DNA of 64,000 nt from Naganishia liquefaciens (taxonomy: Eukaryota; Basidiomycota; Tremellomycetes; Filobasidiales; Filobasidiaceae). Positions 25,455-37,083 of this stretch are shown here, one piece after another. The stretch covers positions 62,001 through 126,000 of the forward strand of contig BLZA01000053.1 of NCBI GenBank assembly GCA_013423385.1, in the 5' to 3' direction. A program made the translations under genes and the position numbers. The notes beneath the pieces are model-generated. The model saw only the letters and a list, made by a program, of their open reading frames with translations. It was not told where the DNA came from and did not search any database. The first letter of the stretch is position 1. The number at the start of each line of letters is the position of its first letter.

Positions 25455-26459
25455 AGCCGCGATAGCGGGAGGCACAAAAGGCAGGACGGAAGCGGCTGAT
25501 TCGAGCTTCTTTCTTCGCCGGGATCTGCAACGCTGCTACTGTACTTCGTTTCTTCGGGCTGGGCTGGGCTGGGCAAAGACATACTGGGAGAAGTTGCGGG
25601 AGCTCACGTCCAAAAAGCTTGCTCCATGTAAAATGCTGCAACGGTCCGATCACAGGGATAACGTGAACTCTTTTGCCTCACAGATCGCCATGGTCTTTTT
25701 CGTGGTTCGAAGTCTTTCAAGCAGAAAGGATTTCCCCCTGACACCTATCCTCAATCCGGCCACGCCCGCATACCGATTGGTTCACGAGGCATTCGAGCAA
25801 AGCATAGAGTGTCGCTGCTCGCGGCGGCCCTTCCGGAGCAAGAATCCGGTAGTCCGCCGGGGTTATTCAAAGCGATATTCGGTGCCAAGACCGATGATTA
25901 CAGAATCTCAATGCGATAGCAAGCTCTCGATAGATATCTTGGTTCGCACTACAAGGGGAGAACTCATGTCCGTCTCATGTCATTCAAAGTTGGTTCTCTG
26001 GTCAATCCTTATAATACTGAGATCCTTTTCATCAGCATATGAGGCCCGATGCGGCGCTGTGATCCGGCAAGATGACATTCAATCATCTCGGACCGCAAAC
26101 CATGGAATATCAGCCGTGTCATATACTTATCATTCGGTCGGCAGCTATCTGACGCATTCTCAGGGCCGCTATCGGTCACACGATGATATTTGGAGGCCAC
26201 ATCATCAACGGATAAATAGGTTCGAATACACCACCGTGGAGGGCTGTCGATGTAGACGAGACGACAGCTTTCACAGCCGCGACTCGCTCCGCATACATAC
26301 TTGAGGTTTCGATTCGATATGGCCAAATCAAAGAAAAACGCATGATGCCACAGACAATCCCCACGCCGCAAAGTGACCGCCTCCGAACTACACTTCAAGA
26401 TGCGATCCGGTCTCGAAATCGCCCTCATCTTGTCCCCTGATCAGCCTCGGCTCATCCTC
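25455..26459. other. Gene-poor stretch
   Basis: A 301-codon plus-strand ORF at 25399-26304 crosses this part, but it is rich in Cys, Arg, His and Ser with no hydrophobic core, and minus-strand frames are also open. I treat it as non-coding. Confidence 0.4.
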
Positions 26460-26509
26460 TTCCGTCGCCCGCAACGATAAGGGCACTCCCTCCTGGGGAG
26501 AGCCCAAGC

Positions 26510-26625
26510 TAAATGGGTCGTGCTGGCAACCTCTTCACGGCGTTGGTGGCTCTTGTTGGCAACAGCCCGACGTCAATGGCTCGTGCTGGCAATCCCTGAA
26601 GCGCTCGTGCTGGCAACCAATCGAG
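26510..26625 (+). repeat. Imperfect repeats of GCTCGTGCTGGCAA
   Basis: Four copies of a word close to GCTCGTGCTGGCAA lie near 26518, 26550, 26578 and 26602, with uneven spacing of 24-32 bp. They sit just upstream of the decayed coding-like stretch. Confidence 0.6.
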
Positions 26626-26694
26626 GCGAAGGAGCCCGAGTCGGAAGGGGCCATTCAGACACCGGCCTCCCTAGCCTGGCTAGGTTGCAAAGGT

Positions 26695-27345
26695 ATGCAA
26701 CCTAAGGAGCCGCTCTGTGTACAGGTTGATTTCCCAATCGCCCACAACGGAACGTTCATTGGTGCTACGCTAGGCCTGCAAGCAGCCTACCTTGCCTTTA
26801 ACGCCGTTACTCACCCTATCCACACTTGCTACAGCGGTACATGCAGCTTTCAAGCTCGAACCCTCCGAGACTTCTTCCTCCCAGACCCACGAGGACCCGT
26901 GGTGACGGTTGACCCTGCAACACAGACGCCGCTCTGCCTGTCCTTTGGAAACGAATCACGCCGACACGATGAAGATCCTCACCCACGCTTTGGTGGCCAT
27001 CGACGACGCGACCGAGACATTACTCTCATTTCTTGCGACCCTTGCGCCCTTGACCCTCAATTCGCCAGCCCGACATTGATCGACATTAGACGAGATTGTG
27101 CTTACCGCTCAGCCGCTTAGGGATTTGCCCGTGACCAGCTATATCGATTGGGTGCAGGTCATCGACGACGACGAGACATCCGAGTCCGGATATACTGTCC
27201 AAGGCACGAGCGAGCCCGGCGCGGACTTGAGCGCGGTGAGTCGCATACAGATCGTGTGCGAACGGTAAGGTTGACATGCGGTGATCCCTGCAGTTCTTTT
27301 TTCTCGGAACCGGCGGGCCTGGTGATTCCGATTCGATTTTGGGAG
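26695..27345 (+). pseudogene. Decayed coding-like stretch of unknown origin
   Basis: Protein-like words appear on the plus strand in more than one frame: LCVQVDFPIAHNGTFIGATL near 26710, MKILTHALVAIDDATETLLS near 26970, and VTSYIDWVQVIDDDETSESG near 27130. The last is followed by a plausible intron and then an acidic end, GTGGPGDSDSILGD. No single frame is open throughout, so I read it as a broken gene or gene-like element. I recognise no family and cannot say whether it is a host gene relic or part of a mobile element. Confidence 0.35.
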
Positions 27346-27792
27346 ACTGATCGTAGCGCATCCAGAAGTGAAAGTCTTATTTGATGAAGTCAACAGTCAT
27401 GTTGCGTCCTCCAATCAAGCCAGAAAGCTGAAAGAAATTGTAAAGTGCTACGACCGAAAGAGCTAAGATGTCAAGATTGGTTGCAAAGGAAGAGCTTATA
27501 ACCAGGATTCTTCAAGATTCTTGCGATAGAGAAACTTGCCGTCTACGCACAGGACTTTGTGTTCTATTCCCAGTCTCGGTCTCTTCTCGTCAGAAGCATA
27601 TCGTTCTTCAGACGAACCGGTAGTGTGACAGAAATCAGAGAGATGCGAGATGGAAGACTCTGACACGCCCTCTGACCCGAGGTGCCCTTCCCGCCCTATT
27701 CTGAGAAATCTTTCGCACGCATTCCAACCTCTAAGCGCGACGAATATGCTCTGTATCTTCGCTAGCGTTGTAATGAATTATTATAAGCTCTA
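27346..27792. other. 3' flank of CrtYB
   Basis: AT-richer sequence without supported genes between the decayed stretch and the CrtYB stop codon. Confidence 0.4.
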
Positions 27793-30018
27793 TTACCCCT
27801 GATCCGTACTCCACCCCCAGAAACACCTCAACACAGCCTTCACCCGTCTCCACGTCGGCACCCTGAGCCGCTCGGCATCCAACTTGCCTCCCCTGCGCTC
27901 CACCTCTTTCCCAATCTCGAAATAACTCGCCACCATCGCGCGCGTCCCCGCACGCGCCGTCCGCGGCAAACGGTCAATCTCCCGCGCCGCGCCCCGTCGT
28001 AGCTTGTTGGCCGTCGCCAGCAAAGGCAACGTATACCGCGCATAGTCGCGCTGGGCCATCAAATCAAGGTCGTCAAACTCGTCGAGCGGGATATATAGCC
28101 GCTGCAGGAGCGCGTCGGTGCGTAAATCGCGCGCAATGTTTACCAGCTGCAACGCCTGGCCCATCTCTCGCGCCTTTTCGATAATCTTGCCCCTGCCTTC
28201 GTCTGGCTTCGTTCCGTCTTCGTCCTGCAAGATAGCCCACGAGAGATGACAAATCATGTCTGCCACGGATCCCGCCACTCGATCCGCATAGAGAATCAAG
28301 TCATCGTGCGTCTTGATCGGCGAGCAGTCGCGTATCGGTCCCCCGCGCGCATATTCCAGATCCATCTCATAGCCTCGCACGAGATCGTCGAATGCGTCTC
28401 GAGGGATCATCCCCGGCAAGAGGCGCGAGAAGAGGTAGAATGCCGGAAAGGCTGATGCCGGTATTTCGGCGAGAAAGTCATCCACGTTGCCTTGTCGATT
28501 GTATGTACGGTTGAGAAACTCCTTCATCATGCCGACCATTTCCCTGCTTTCTTCGGGCGACGTCGCCTCGTCGATTAGGTTGTCCTATAAGCAGAAAAAG
28601 TCAGCGGGGTTCGCGCCCCGTGGCTTTTCTCCTCAAAAGGTTTCTCACCGTCACCCGACACCATCCATACACAGCAACAAGTCCACACCGGATCTCCCTT
28701 TGCCACCCGACCTTGGCCAACGTGAAACTCTTGCTGCCCTTTCTCAACGTCTCCTCGCTTCCTCGCAGAGTCGCCAATACCCCGACATCCACCGGCGGCG
28801 GATCCATCGCAAGCCGAGCCAGCAGACCGATGTGTCGTAACGGATTCCTAGGGGGACATCGGGATGGGTAGTATGACGGCGGCGAAAGAAGGAGGAGAGT
28901 GTGGAGATGTGAGATGAGGGATGACGAGAGGAGGATCAGGTGTGTCGTCAGGACGAAGAAGAGGGCTTCCCTGCGTGAGAAAGGGGGGGGGGGCGATCAG
29001 CGGTCTAAAGGGCAAGTGAACGCAATACCGACCTACTCTATCGGTAGGCCTCTCCACAGGTTGATGCCGAGCGTCTTGGCGTTTGATATCTCCCACGCAT
29101 TCGATCGGATTCCGATGCTACACAGTGCGTCAACCCCTCTAAATTCTCTCTCGAATAAACCAGAACGACTCACGTATCGACCGCCCAAAGCCACCCAATG
29201 CCGAGCGCATACGTCCACCGCTCTCCGCTCAGGTCATACGATCGTGCGCCCAACGCCGTCAAGAGCGCAATCACGGGTGATATCCAAGCCAGGATACTTC
29301 CGAGGTAGAACGTATGGCCGTCTCTGAGCAATAATGCGAATCCTAAGATCATTGCCGCGAGCCACGCCGCCGCTGCGGCCGGCCGTCTCTTCAACGTCTG
29401 AACCTTGTCAAACCCTTGCTTTGCGACACGCTGCAAGTCGTCTTGCTTGATTCGCTCCACTTGTTTCGGCAGCTTGAATGGGAACATGTGCGGCAGCGTG
29501 AGGATGCTATGCAGTAAGATCAAGAGTGTCGGCTGAAGGATGAAGAATGCGTGTTCCTCGATCGGGACGTAAAAGATGGTAAAGAGGACGCTATGTGACG
29601 GGTACGACCAGGCCTGGCGGCGAGATTTCTTTCAGTACGAGTCTTGCCGGAATGCCGATTGACGTACCGAGCGTGATATTATCCACTGCACACAATCGGG
29701 ATGAGCATGCGTGTCTGCGTGAACGACTGGACGCTGTCCGACTCACATTGTCCCACGGCGTCGTCCATAACGTTGCCTTTGACTCATCAGCACGTCCATC
29801 CGTCACAAGCGCACGGAACGGCAAGCTCACCATGAATGCCAGCCACACAATCTTGAGCGCATCCCTGCGGCCAAACAAGGGCGCATAGAGGTATCCCAGG
29901 CATGCGATCGGCGGGACAACAGTGCTCAGCAGTCTGGTGGGGGAACGTCAGTGATCTGAGCGTTGAGGTCACGCGCGCGCGGCGGGGGGGGGACTTGCAC
30001 TTGATAGTACCGCAACAT
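27793..30018 (-). CDS. crtYB: Bifunctional lycopene cyclase / phytoene synthase
   Basis: Seven exons (30018-29999, 29933-29747, 29685-29668, 29613-29174, 29117-29037, 28970-28649, 28584-27793) give 619 residues, close to other fungal CrtYB. The N-terminal half is the membrane lycopene cyclase, with TTPWDN-WII, YVPIEEHAFFILQ and LPIEEALFFVLT. The C-terminal half condenses two GGPP to phytoene: RKGSKSFTLAKVGW, GWCRVTDNLIDEA (first Asp motif, DNLID where DDLID is usual, outer Asp kept), GSVADMICHLSW and LVNIARDLRTDALLQRLYIP (second Asp motif), then the end RLPRTARAGTRAMVASYFEI. It makes the committed carotenoid steps at ER-type membranes. The 18-nt exon 3 encodes WIISRS. Intron 1 has a GC donor. 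Introns 1 and 5 contain C9 and C11 tracts. No phytoene desaturase gene is in the window. Confidence 0.95.
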
Positions 30019-30314
30019 GTCCGTGGGATGCTATGCTGCCAAGCCAAGGGGGCGAATGCTGTCCGACGACGGGACCTCGTCTGATAATCGAGCCACGTAA
30101 CGGCCTCTTTTCCTTCAAGGCCTTTTCCTTTCTGACCGACCACGACGACGTCGGTCACCGGTCCAGCTATTTCCAGCTTTGCTTCCGCGCAGGGAAGACG
30201 GCCACCTGAAACGCGAGCGGCACGTGACAATCGTCGAATAGACCGCTACAGACAAGCTAACATCGAATACAACCCAACCAGACACACGCCCCACCCCGCC
30301 TCTCCTCCTCACCG
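30019..30314. other. CrtYB promoter / Spb1 3' flank
   Basis: About 300 bp between the CrtYB start and the Spb1 stop. No core element stands out. Confidence 0.45.
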
Positions 30315-33300
30315 CTAATTCCGCTTCTTCTTCGTCGCCTTGTCCTTGCGCTTCATCGCACGCATCTCCTTTCGCATACGCGCATCCACAATCTTGTACC
30401 GTCCCTTGACGCCCTTGGGACGGCCCTTGAGGCCCTTGTTCGCGCCGCGTGCGACAACGACCTTGACCTCTTTCTGCTTTGGCTTGGCTCCGGCCTTGCC
30501 GAGCGTCTTGAGCATCTGCGTCGCACGCTCCTTTTCGCTCATATCGGGCGCATCCAGCAAGCCCTCGGCCTTCTTCTTGGCCTTTTCCAGCCGCTGGTGA
30601 GCCTTGAACTTTTTCCGCGCCTTGGCTTCGGCGACCTTTTTGATCGGGCGGGCATCGAGCGCGCGTTGTTTGGCACGCAGGGCGTCCATGGCTTCCTTGG
30701 TCACGGGCAGGTTGGCCTTCCAGTGTTTGCCCTCGTCGTCGAGGAACCACGAGGGCAGGCCGTCCTTGTGGTTGAAATTGTGGCGGTTGAAGCCATCATC
30801 GATCATTTGGCTCGCCGTTGTTTGACGGTTGACGAGCGCCGTCGCGAGCGTGACCGCTTCACCGGTCAAGAGACCCTTTTCTGTGGCAAAGTATGAGCGC
30901 CGATATCGCGCGGAATATCCGGGCCAAACGTACTCTTGATCTTTTCCTGCTTGACCATATCCTGATCCTCGTCGTCCACGTCCCAGTCAACGCCGTCTTC
31001 TCGCTCCATCGGGACAACTTCAAAGTCATCCTCCTCGGCCTGCAAACGTCAGCTAAAAAGTCCCCGCACTCGATGGCATGTGCAAACCCACCTCGTCATC
31101 CATCTCCACGTCCTCTGCCTCTGCCTCCGGCTCTTCCTCTTCTTCCTCGATATCCAAGTCTGCCAAATCACCCACACCCTTGAACACGGACTGATCGAAC
31201 CACACCTGCGCCGCCATGCTCAACTCGGCCTTTTGCACATCGGCACCCAGATTTGCCACCAATGAGCCCGCCTTGCGCGTTGGCGCCTTTGCCGCCGTTG
31301 TCGTCGTCGTCGTCGTCGATGTCCTGCCCGGCAACGCCAGTCGGACCTTTTTCACCTTGGGCGCATCCTCATCCTCCGCATCGCTCATGACCGAATCAGA
31401 ATCCTCGTCCGAGCTGTCGACTTCCTCCCCAATCTTGGCCTTTTGCTTGGCAACGTGGTCCCACCCGCCCTCGGATTCCGCCTCGGATGCCGCGCCATCG
31501 TCGTTGCCGTCGACATAGTCGTATCCCTGCACCTTGACAATCTTTTCATCCTCGTCGTCGGATCCCTCGCGGACACCGTGCCATGCGTCTTGGTTCCGAT
31601 CGCGCAGTCGCGCCTGCTTGACCTTCCACTTGGCATCGCGCTCCTTCATGCGGTCCTGATAAGTCTCGTACAAGCCATCCAGCGCGCCCTCGAGTCGCGC
31701 CGTCCGTGCCTCGCGCTCGTCCTCGGAATCCAAGTATTCCTCTTCCTCCTCTTCTGGCTCCGACTCCTCGACCTCGCTCTCGTCCATTCCATCGGCATCA
31801 CGCAGCGCGGCATCCAACGTCTTGGCCTTTCCTCCACGTCGCTTGATCTCCTTTTCGCCCTGGCCGAGATCAAAGACGTCTTCGCCCGCGAGCGCCAGGT
31901 CGTCGTCCATCGTCATATCCTCGGGCGCCGTCATATTGAGATGCAGTCGTTGAATCGTGCGTGCCTTTTTCTCGTTGGCCTTGCGCTTTTCACGCTTGGC
32001 CTTGGCCATAGCCTCGGCGCGCAGTCTTGCCATCTGCAAAAGGATTAGCTCCGGGACCGTGGACGTCCCCATCGGACTCACCTCTTCGGTCACGACTTGC
32101 TCCTCGTCGATGTCCTCCTCGATCTCCACCTTGTCTGTCTCATCCTCCAGATCCTTTTTGCGCACCTCGAGCCCAACCTCTAGTCGAATGGCCAACCGCC
32201 ACTTCATCAACTTTTTAAACTCTCCCTTGCCGAGCACCTTCAAGTCCTCCAAATCCCGCTTGACATCGTCCGTCGTGTGACGACTGGCAAACCACGCTTT
32301 TTGCTGCTCCGTATCGGGTGCAGACTCTGTCAAGTCAAACGTCATGGCATTACACGTGCCGAGTACGCGCATGGCATCGTCGATTGTCGGGCTATTGATG
32401 AAATCACGAACGTTGATCGACCGGTACAAGGTATAATCGCCATCGGCGTAACCTTCTCGCTGTCGCTTCTTCTTCTCGGGCGCAAAAACGTTGGTCGCCT
32501 GACCCTGGATCGCGAGCGACATTCCCGGATTCGTCAATCGCGGCTTGTCGGCATCGATGTTGGAGGTGATAGATATCGGCAGCGGGGCCGTATTTTGTGC
32601 GAGCTCCTTGAAGACATGCTTGGGATCGAGGAATTTGGGGTCGATGTACTTCGGGGCCAAAAAGTCTTGACAGACGACGAAGATTTCCGCCGAGACGTTA
32701 CTGAGGCGCGAGTCAGTAACGACCCGACTTGCCATTCAACACACTTACCGAGAACTCGGAGGCTTGGTCGCCTCGACCTTGCTAAACAGCTGATTGAAAA
32801 CCCACATCAAACTATTGTAGTCTCCACTGCGGAATACCTTGGTGACGAACGCTCCTCCCTTTTTCAGAAATTCCGTTGCGAGCTTGAGCGACTGCAACAC
32901 CAATTCGGATTGCGTATACGCATCCTGGACCCACGCCGTTCCGACGTTGGGCGCTCCATCATGCATGACCAGATCCGCCTGGAAATGCTTCAGATGCGCA
33001 CGCAGCTGGTTCCTACATGATGCCGTGGTAATGTCGTTGACGAATGTGGTACAGTTGGGAATCGGTTTGATCGGGTCGAGATCCACACCGACGAGCAGAG
33101 ATTGTTTCGGGCAGTACTTTTCCGCAACTTGGAGCCAACCTCCGGGCGCGGCACACAGATCGATGACGACTTTAGATTTGCCGAGCAAGTCATACTTGCG
33201 GTTCAAATGAATAAGTTTGCTAGAGAGGCGGTTAGCTAGAGGCTTACTGGAGTCTGAACCTATTGCACTCACAAAGCCGAACGTGCACGATACCCTTGCG

Positions 33301-33364
33301 CCTTGGCAAGCTGGTAGTACTTGTCCTTTCGGGCCGCACCGGTCTTCTTGTTCTGCTTGGCCAT
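30315..33364 (-). CDS. SPB1: Spb1/FtsJ3 pre-rRNA 2'-O-methyltransferase
   Basis: Six exons (33364-33273, 33219-32749, 32700-32082, 32033-31092, 31039-30934, 30880-30315) give 931 residues. Spb1 methylates 25S rRNA and is needed for 60S assembly in the nucleolus. The FtsJ domain opens the protein: [20 protein letters not shown] carries the first catalytic Lys, [16 protein letters not shown] the SAM site, [19 protein letters not shown] the Asp, and [19 protein letters not shown] the second Lys. The middle DUF3381 region includes [20 protein letters not shown]. Long acidic stretches follow, and the Spb1_C domain has [40 protein letters not shown] and a very basic tail ([20 protein letters not shown]). 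The start [20 protein letters not shown] is the family consensus. Confidence 0.97.
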
Positions 33365-34630
33365 GATGGATGAGTCCAAGGAAGCCTGACTAGAAGCCGA
33401 TGATTCAGGTGTGGCAGAGTGATATTGCCATCATGTTGGCTGGATGCTCCTTTTCGAAATCTAGTTGTCACGTGATGAGCGGATGCAGATTACGGCTGGG
33501 AAACCCACATTCTCAACAGCGCGAGGGGGTGCTTGGTAGAAGTGGACCCCTGTTAGTTGTCGTGGGTGAAGTGGCGGGCAGTCCTCGTACTAGATATCTA
33601 TGCCGTGCGACGGCTCTGAGTCATGTCCTGCCACATTCTCTCGACAAGCTCAAAGGGCTCGTCCATCCGCACAAGGCTCGCTCGATTGACATGTTGCATT
33701 CGCGCCATCAAGCCTTTTTGTGCCTATGAGTCTAGATCGTTTCACTCGCTCAGAATCTTTGTATGTACTACATTGCCCAGCAGCGAGTCTGAGTATCCAA
33801 ATCATCGGAAAGCCTGAGCTCGCTTGCACAAGCTGCACGCTTGCGAACGTTGCAGAGGTCCAAATCCCGCATTTCCCTGTCAGCTGGCCAAATTCCCACT
33901 GAGCTGCTTGTCTGACTGGAGTAATCTCGAAGACTTGGCAAATCATGATGCGCAGTGTCGGGCAGAACAAGAGGCAGGTGGGCAAATAGCTCAATGGTCA
34001 CATTCTATCATACCCGTTGACGAGATATCGCGATGGCTGAACAAGGTGACAGCCCGAATCTGTTCAGGCTGGTGAACGATTGCCGGTGCTTGCGGATAGC
34101 TTTGCGGATACAAAGGACAGCCCTTCAGAGCTGTTACGAGAAGTCGAGAAGAAAGGACTAGACCACCGGGAGCGCGCCCGATCTGCAAGGGAATAGCTTC
34201 TAGATCGGCCCAACCGAGCTTCGCGGCGGATCTGGCACAGAAGGTCGTTGAGAGAACAAGCCTAGTAGATGATTAGGAAAAAACGCCCTATTGTCTCCAA
34301 CTGCTTCCGCCGCAATGTTCGGCGTTCAGGCAGATGACAGGCGCGCGAGTTTGCCATCTTTCTCGAGCTCGTCAATACTAAGGCATCTTGGTCCTCCGGT
34401 CGAAGAAGGAGGTCGTCAGTCCGTCACCCGTGGCTTTGCATTCACTGCGACAAATCGCCACCTGATACCAGCTCCTATAGCCAGCTGGACTGGTACTAGA
34501 GCAATCCGCCCTACTCGCTGGTCGACTACTGGATTGACCACAGGAGACCGCTTTTTGAGACCGCAACATTCATCAATACGAGGTCGCAGGATACCCGAGG
34601 ACGGCCCTTCATCGTCGTTTTCTCCGCACC
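33365..34630. other. Intergenic, 1.27 kb
   Basis: No supported gene. A tRNA-like word group near 33980 does not fold. Promoters of Spb1 (minus) and of the seven-helix protein (plus) should lie here. Confidence 0.45.
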
Positions 34631-36585
34631 ATGTCGGGCCAATTCACAGATCACCCGGATCGTCTATCTACCGTCGTATTTCCACATCAAACAGCGCAAG
34701 CAGTATGCTTTGCCATTTTTCTCCTGGGCAAGTCTTGCGTTGCGCCATCCGTCTCGTGCCTTTCGCTGATCTTCGCAGCAGCATTCGCCACGATTTCGGG
34801 AATGATCACGCGTCGGACGCTTGCCTTGAACTTTTTCTCGTGGAAGTCGTGGAGGAAACTGAGCATCACCAAGATCCTCAGTATCTGGATCTTTCTCGAC
34901 AGGCAAGTATCCGTTGCGGCGGCAGTGATAAGTGTCGTCAGCCGTTGACGCAACGCCTCTGCAGCTGGCTGTTTCTTGTCTTTGCTGGCATGCTCCTCTT
35001 TGGCATTGGAACGTCCACGAATGCGTGAGTCCATCTGCCGTAGATCCTGCCTGCCATCGCGACCAACATTCCGGCCACAGGACCTCGTGTTTATCCGGTG
35101 TCATCGCCTGCATCACATTCTACTTCATCTCCAAAATCCTCATTTCCTTCTTCCTCCTGGAAAGGGTACGTCTATCGTATTTGAAACCGAGGAACCCAAA
35201 CTGAACGGCCACAACAGGTCCACATTGTCAACAATCAAGATGGAACCCGTCGTCTAGGCTCGCGCGCATACAAGATCTGTCTTGCCGCGATATCCCTATA
35301 CGTCGGCTACCTGATCCTCGCTGCGTTTGGTACGTCCTAAGCATTCAATTATCGGACGGACGCCCGCTCACTATTGCTGACAGGCCGTGTTGCTGAACTC
35401 GACGACATGCGATCGTGCCATATCGGCCTCAAGGTGAGTTTCACGCAGCGCGCTCGCGTCTCTCGCATGTGCTGACACGTCTCTCCTAGCTCTGGGTGTA
35501 AGACATTTCGGCGCCCGTCAACAGGACATGGCTGATTCGTCCCAACAGCACCATTCCAATGATAGTATACGACGTGGCGTTGAATCTGCTCCTCACCCTG
35601 TGCTTCCTCTATCCCATCAGACGGTACGCTCAATTCCCCCACCCTACCTCTCCCATCAAGGCAGTCTGATTCATCTCACAGCGAAACAACCTACAACTTT
35701 CGGCTGCGAAAGATGGCCTTCCGGACTGTACGCCACTGTTTTCCTTGTTCGCCGCATGTTTCGCTGACTTTAGACGATAGGTCATGGCAAGCTTTGCGTC
35801 GTTTGGCTCTTCCACCATCAATATTGCGCTGGTCGCGGCATGGAGAGGCCACCAACAGGGCTGGTTCTGCCTACTAGCTTGCTCTCTCGACGTCCTTGTC
35901 AACGCCATCGCCATCTATTGGGTCACCAAACCGGGAGAATGGCATCACAACGCCGAGGGCTTCAACACGTCAGAGGAAATCGATCTCACGCGACATACCC
36001 TGAACGCGCATCGTACGGATCATGTGCAGGAGAAACACGCTTCCACACTGCCGTGCCAGTCGGCAGAGATACCGCCGGGGTCGAGTATCCGAGACAAGGA
36101 CGCCTACCTGAAACCCCAACCAAACGTCTATTACCCGTTTGGAATTCAGTTTTACGAGCCAAGTCCTCCGATACTCGAATACCAAACACAGTCACTCCCC
36201 GCGCCCGTCGTTCCGGAACGAATCCTCCTCCCCGCGAAACGCCGCGACTCGGATATCCTGCCCTTGCCACGCCGATCATCCTCGGACCCGTCGTCTGCCT
36301 TGAATTCATTCTCAACGTCCCATGCACTTCCCCAAGATCGCCGTTCGTCTGCGCAAAGAGAGGATGGAGAAATCGGTTTCATGGCGTTCCTCGATGAGGA
36401 GGCTGTGCGGTTACCCCGCGGACCTGTTGAAGCCCGGAGGAACAGTCAGGAAGAGGAGGAAGGGCGCTTCCAGAGGGCGTTCTTTGACTTGGTGTTGGGC
36501 AAGCGGAAGCCGTCTTCAATCGTGGTGAGTGCTAGACTGTTAGAGTTGGGCAGGTGGCTAAAGGTTCTGTTCGCAGCCGGCGTAA
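34631..36585 (+). CDS. Seven-helix membrane protein of a fungal orphan family
   Basis: The model begins MSGQFTDHPDRLSTVVFPHQ and splices about nine exons, several tiny. Helices include AVCFAIFLLGKSCVAPSV, SWLFLVFAGMLLFGIG, VIACITFYFISKILISFFLL (followed by ERVHIVNN), KICLAAISLYVGYLILAAFG, PMIVYDVALNLLLTLCFLYP and LACSLDVLVNAIAIYWVT. The LLERVHIV word after helix 3 and the VYD-N-LT-CFLYP word are typical of a basidiomycete family of receptor-like membrane proteins with no known ligand. The cytosolic tail of ~230 residues is rich in Ser, Arg and Glu, with RRSSSDPSS-type phosphorylation-prone sites. The intron at 34903-34964 has a GC donor, which frame continuity requires. The last intron gives an end at 36585; without it the frame stops at 36599. 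The first exon is the least certain. Confidence 0.7.
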
Positions 36586-37083
36586 AAGGAATCTTATAGT
36601 AGTCATCATCATTGTATAAGGGATAAAGAGACAACAGGAATTGTCCATCGCCGTATAATAGGCCTTCGACAACGTATAATCTAGTTGCAGTTGTATACAT
36701 TACAAGCATTGCATAATTCAGCATCTTTGGAGTGGCATTTCTGTAGATCCCCTTGCGGTGTCGCGGCGCCGGAGAATCCGACGATAGATACATTGGCTGA
36801 AACTCGTGCGCGAAAGCCGGGCAGTGAATCGACGCTCTCTGGCTAGAGGTAACAGCCCCGCTGCAGGATAGGATACATGGGCAGCCGGCCCAATCTCGTG
36901 CGGACGGCAGACGGTGGCGAACGAGCTCTATTCACATGGATGAGTCAGCGTGATTGTTTACAAAGTGAAAGTGATCGCAAGAACCGTTGCGGCCCTGGAT
37001 ATTTCTCTTCTCGCATCCAACCTTGTTCCTCTCCGTCACACGGCCTCGTCCCATCTGTTCAGACATCTCCGCCCCCTTCTACG
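36586..37083. other. Intergenic, promoter of RPAP1
   Basis: About 500 bp. The RPAP1 frame stays open upstream to an ATG at 36877, but that part lacks family character and is read as leader. Confidence 0.45.

Noticed and set aside
25399-26304. 301-codon plus-strand ORF
   Set aside because: Composition is rich in Cys, Arg, His and Ser with no hydrophobic core, domain or splice partners, and other frames are open in the same place.
33970-34075. tRNA-like sequence (TAGCTCAATGGTCAC)
   Set aside because: The D-arm word is there but no matching acceptor stem, anticodon arm or GGTTCGA T-loop follows.
34291-35028. 245-codon plus-strand ORF overlapping the seven-helix gene
   Set aside because: Frame with poor third-position bias; the overlapping frame from 34631 has membrane helices and splices into the conserved family region.
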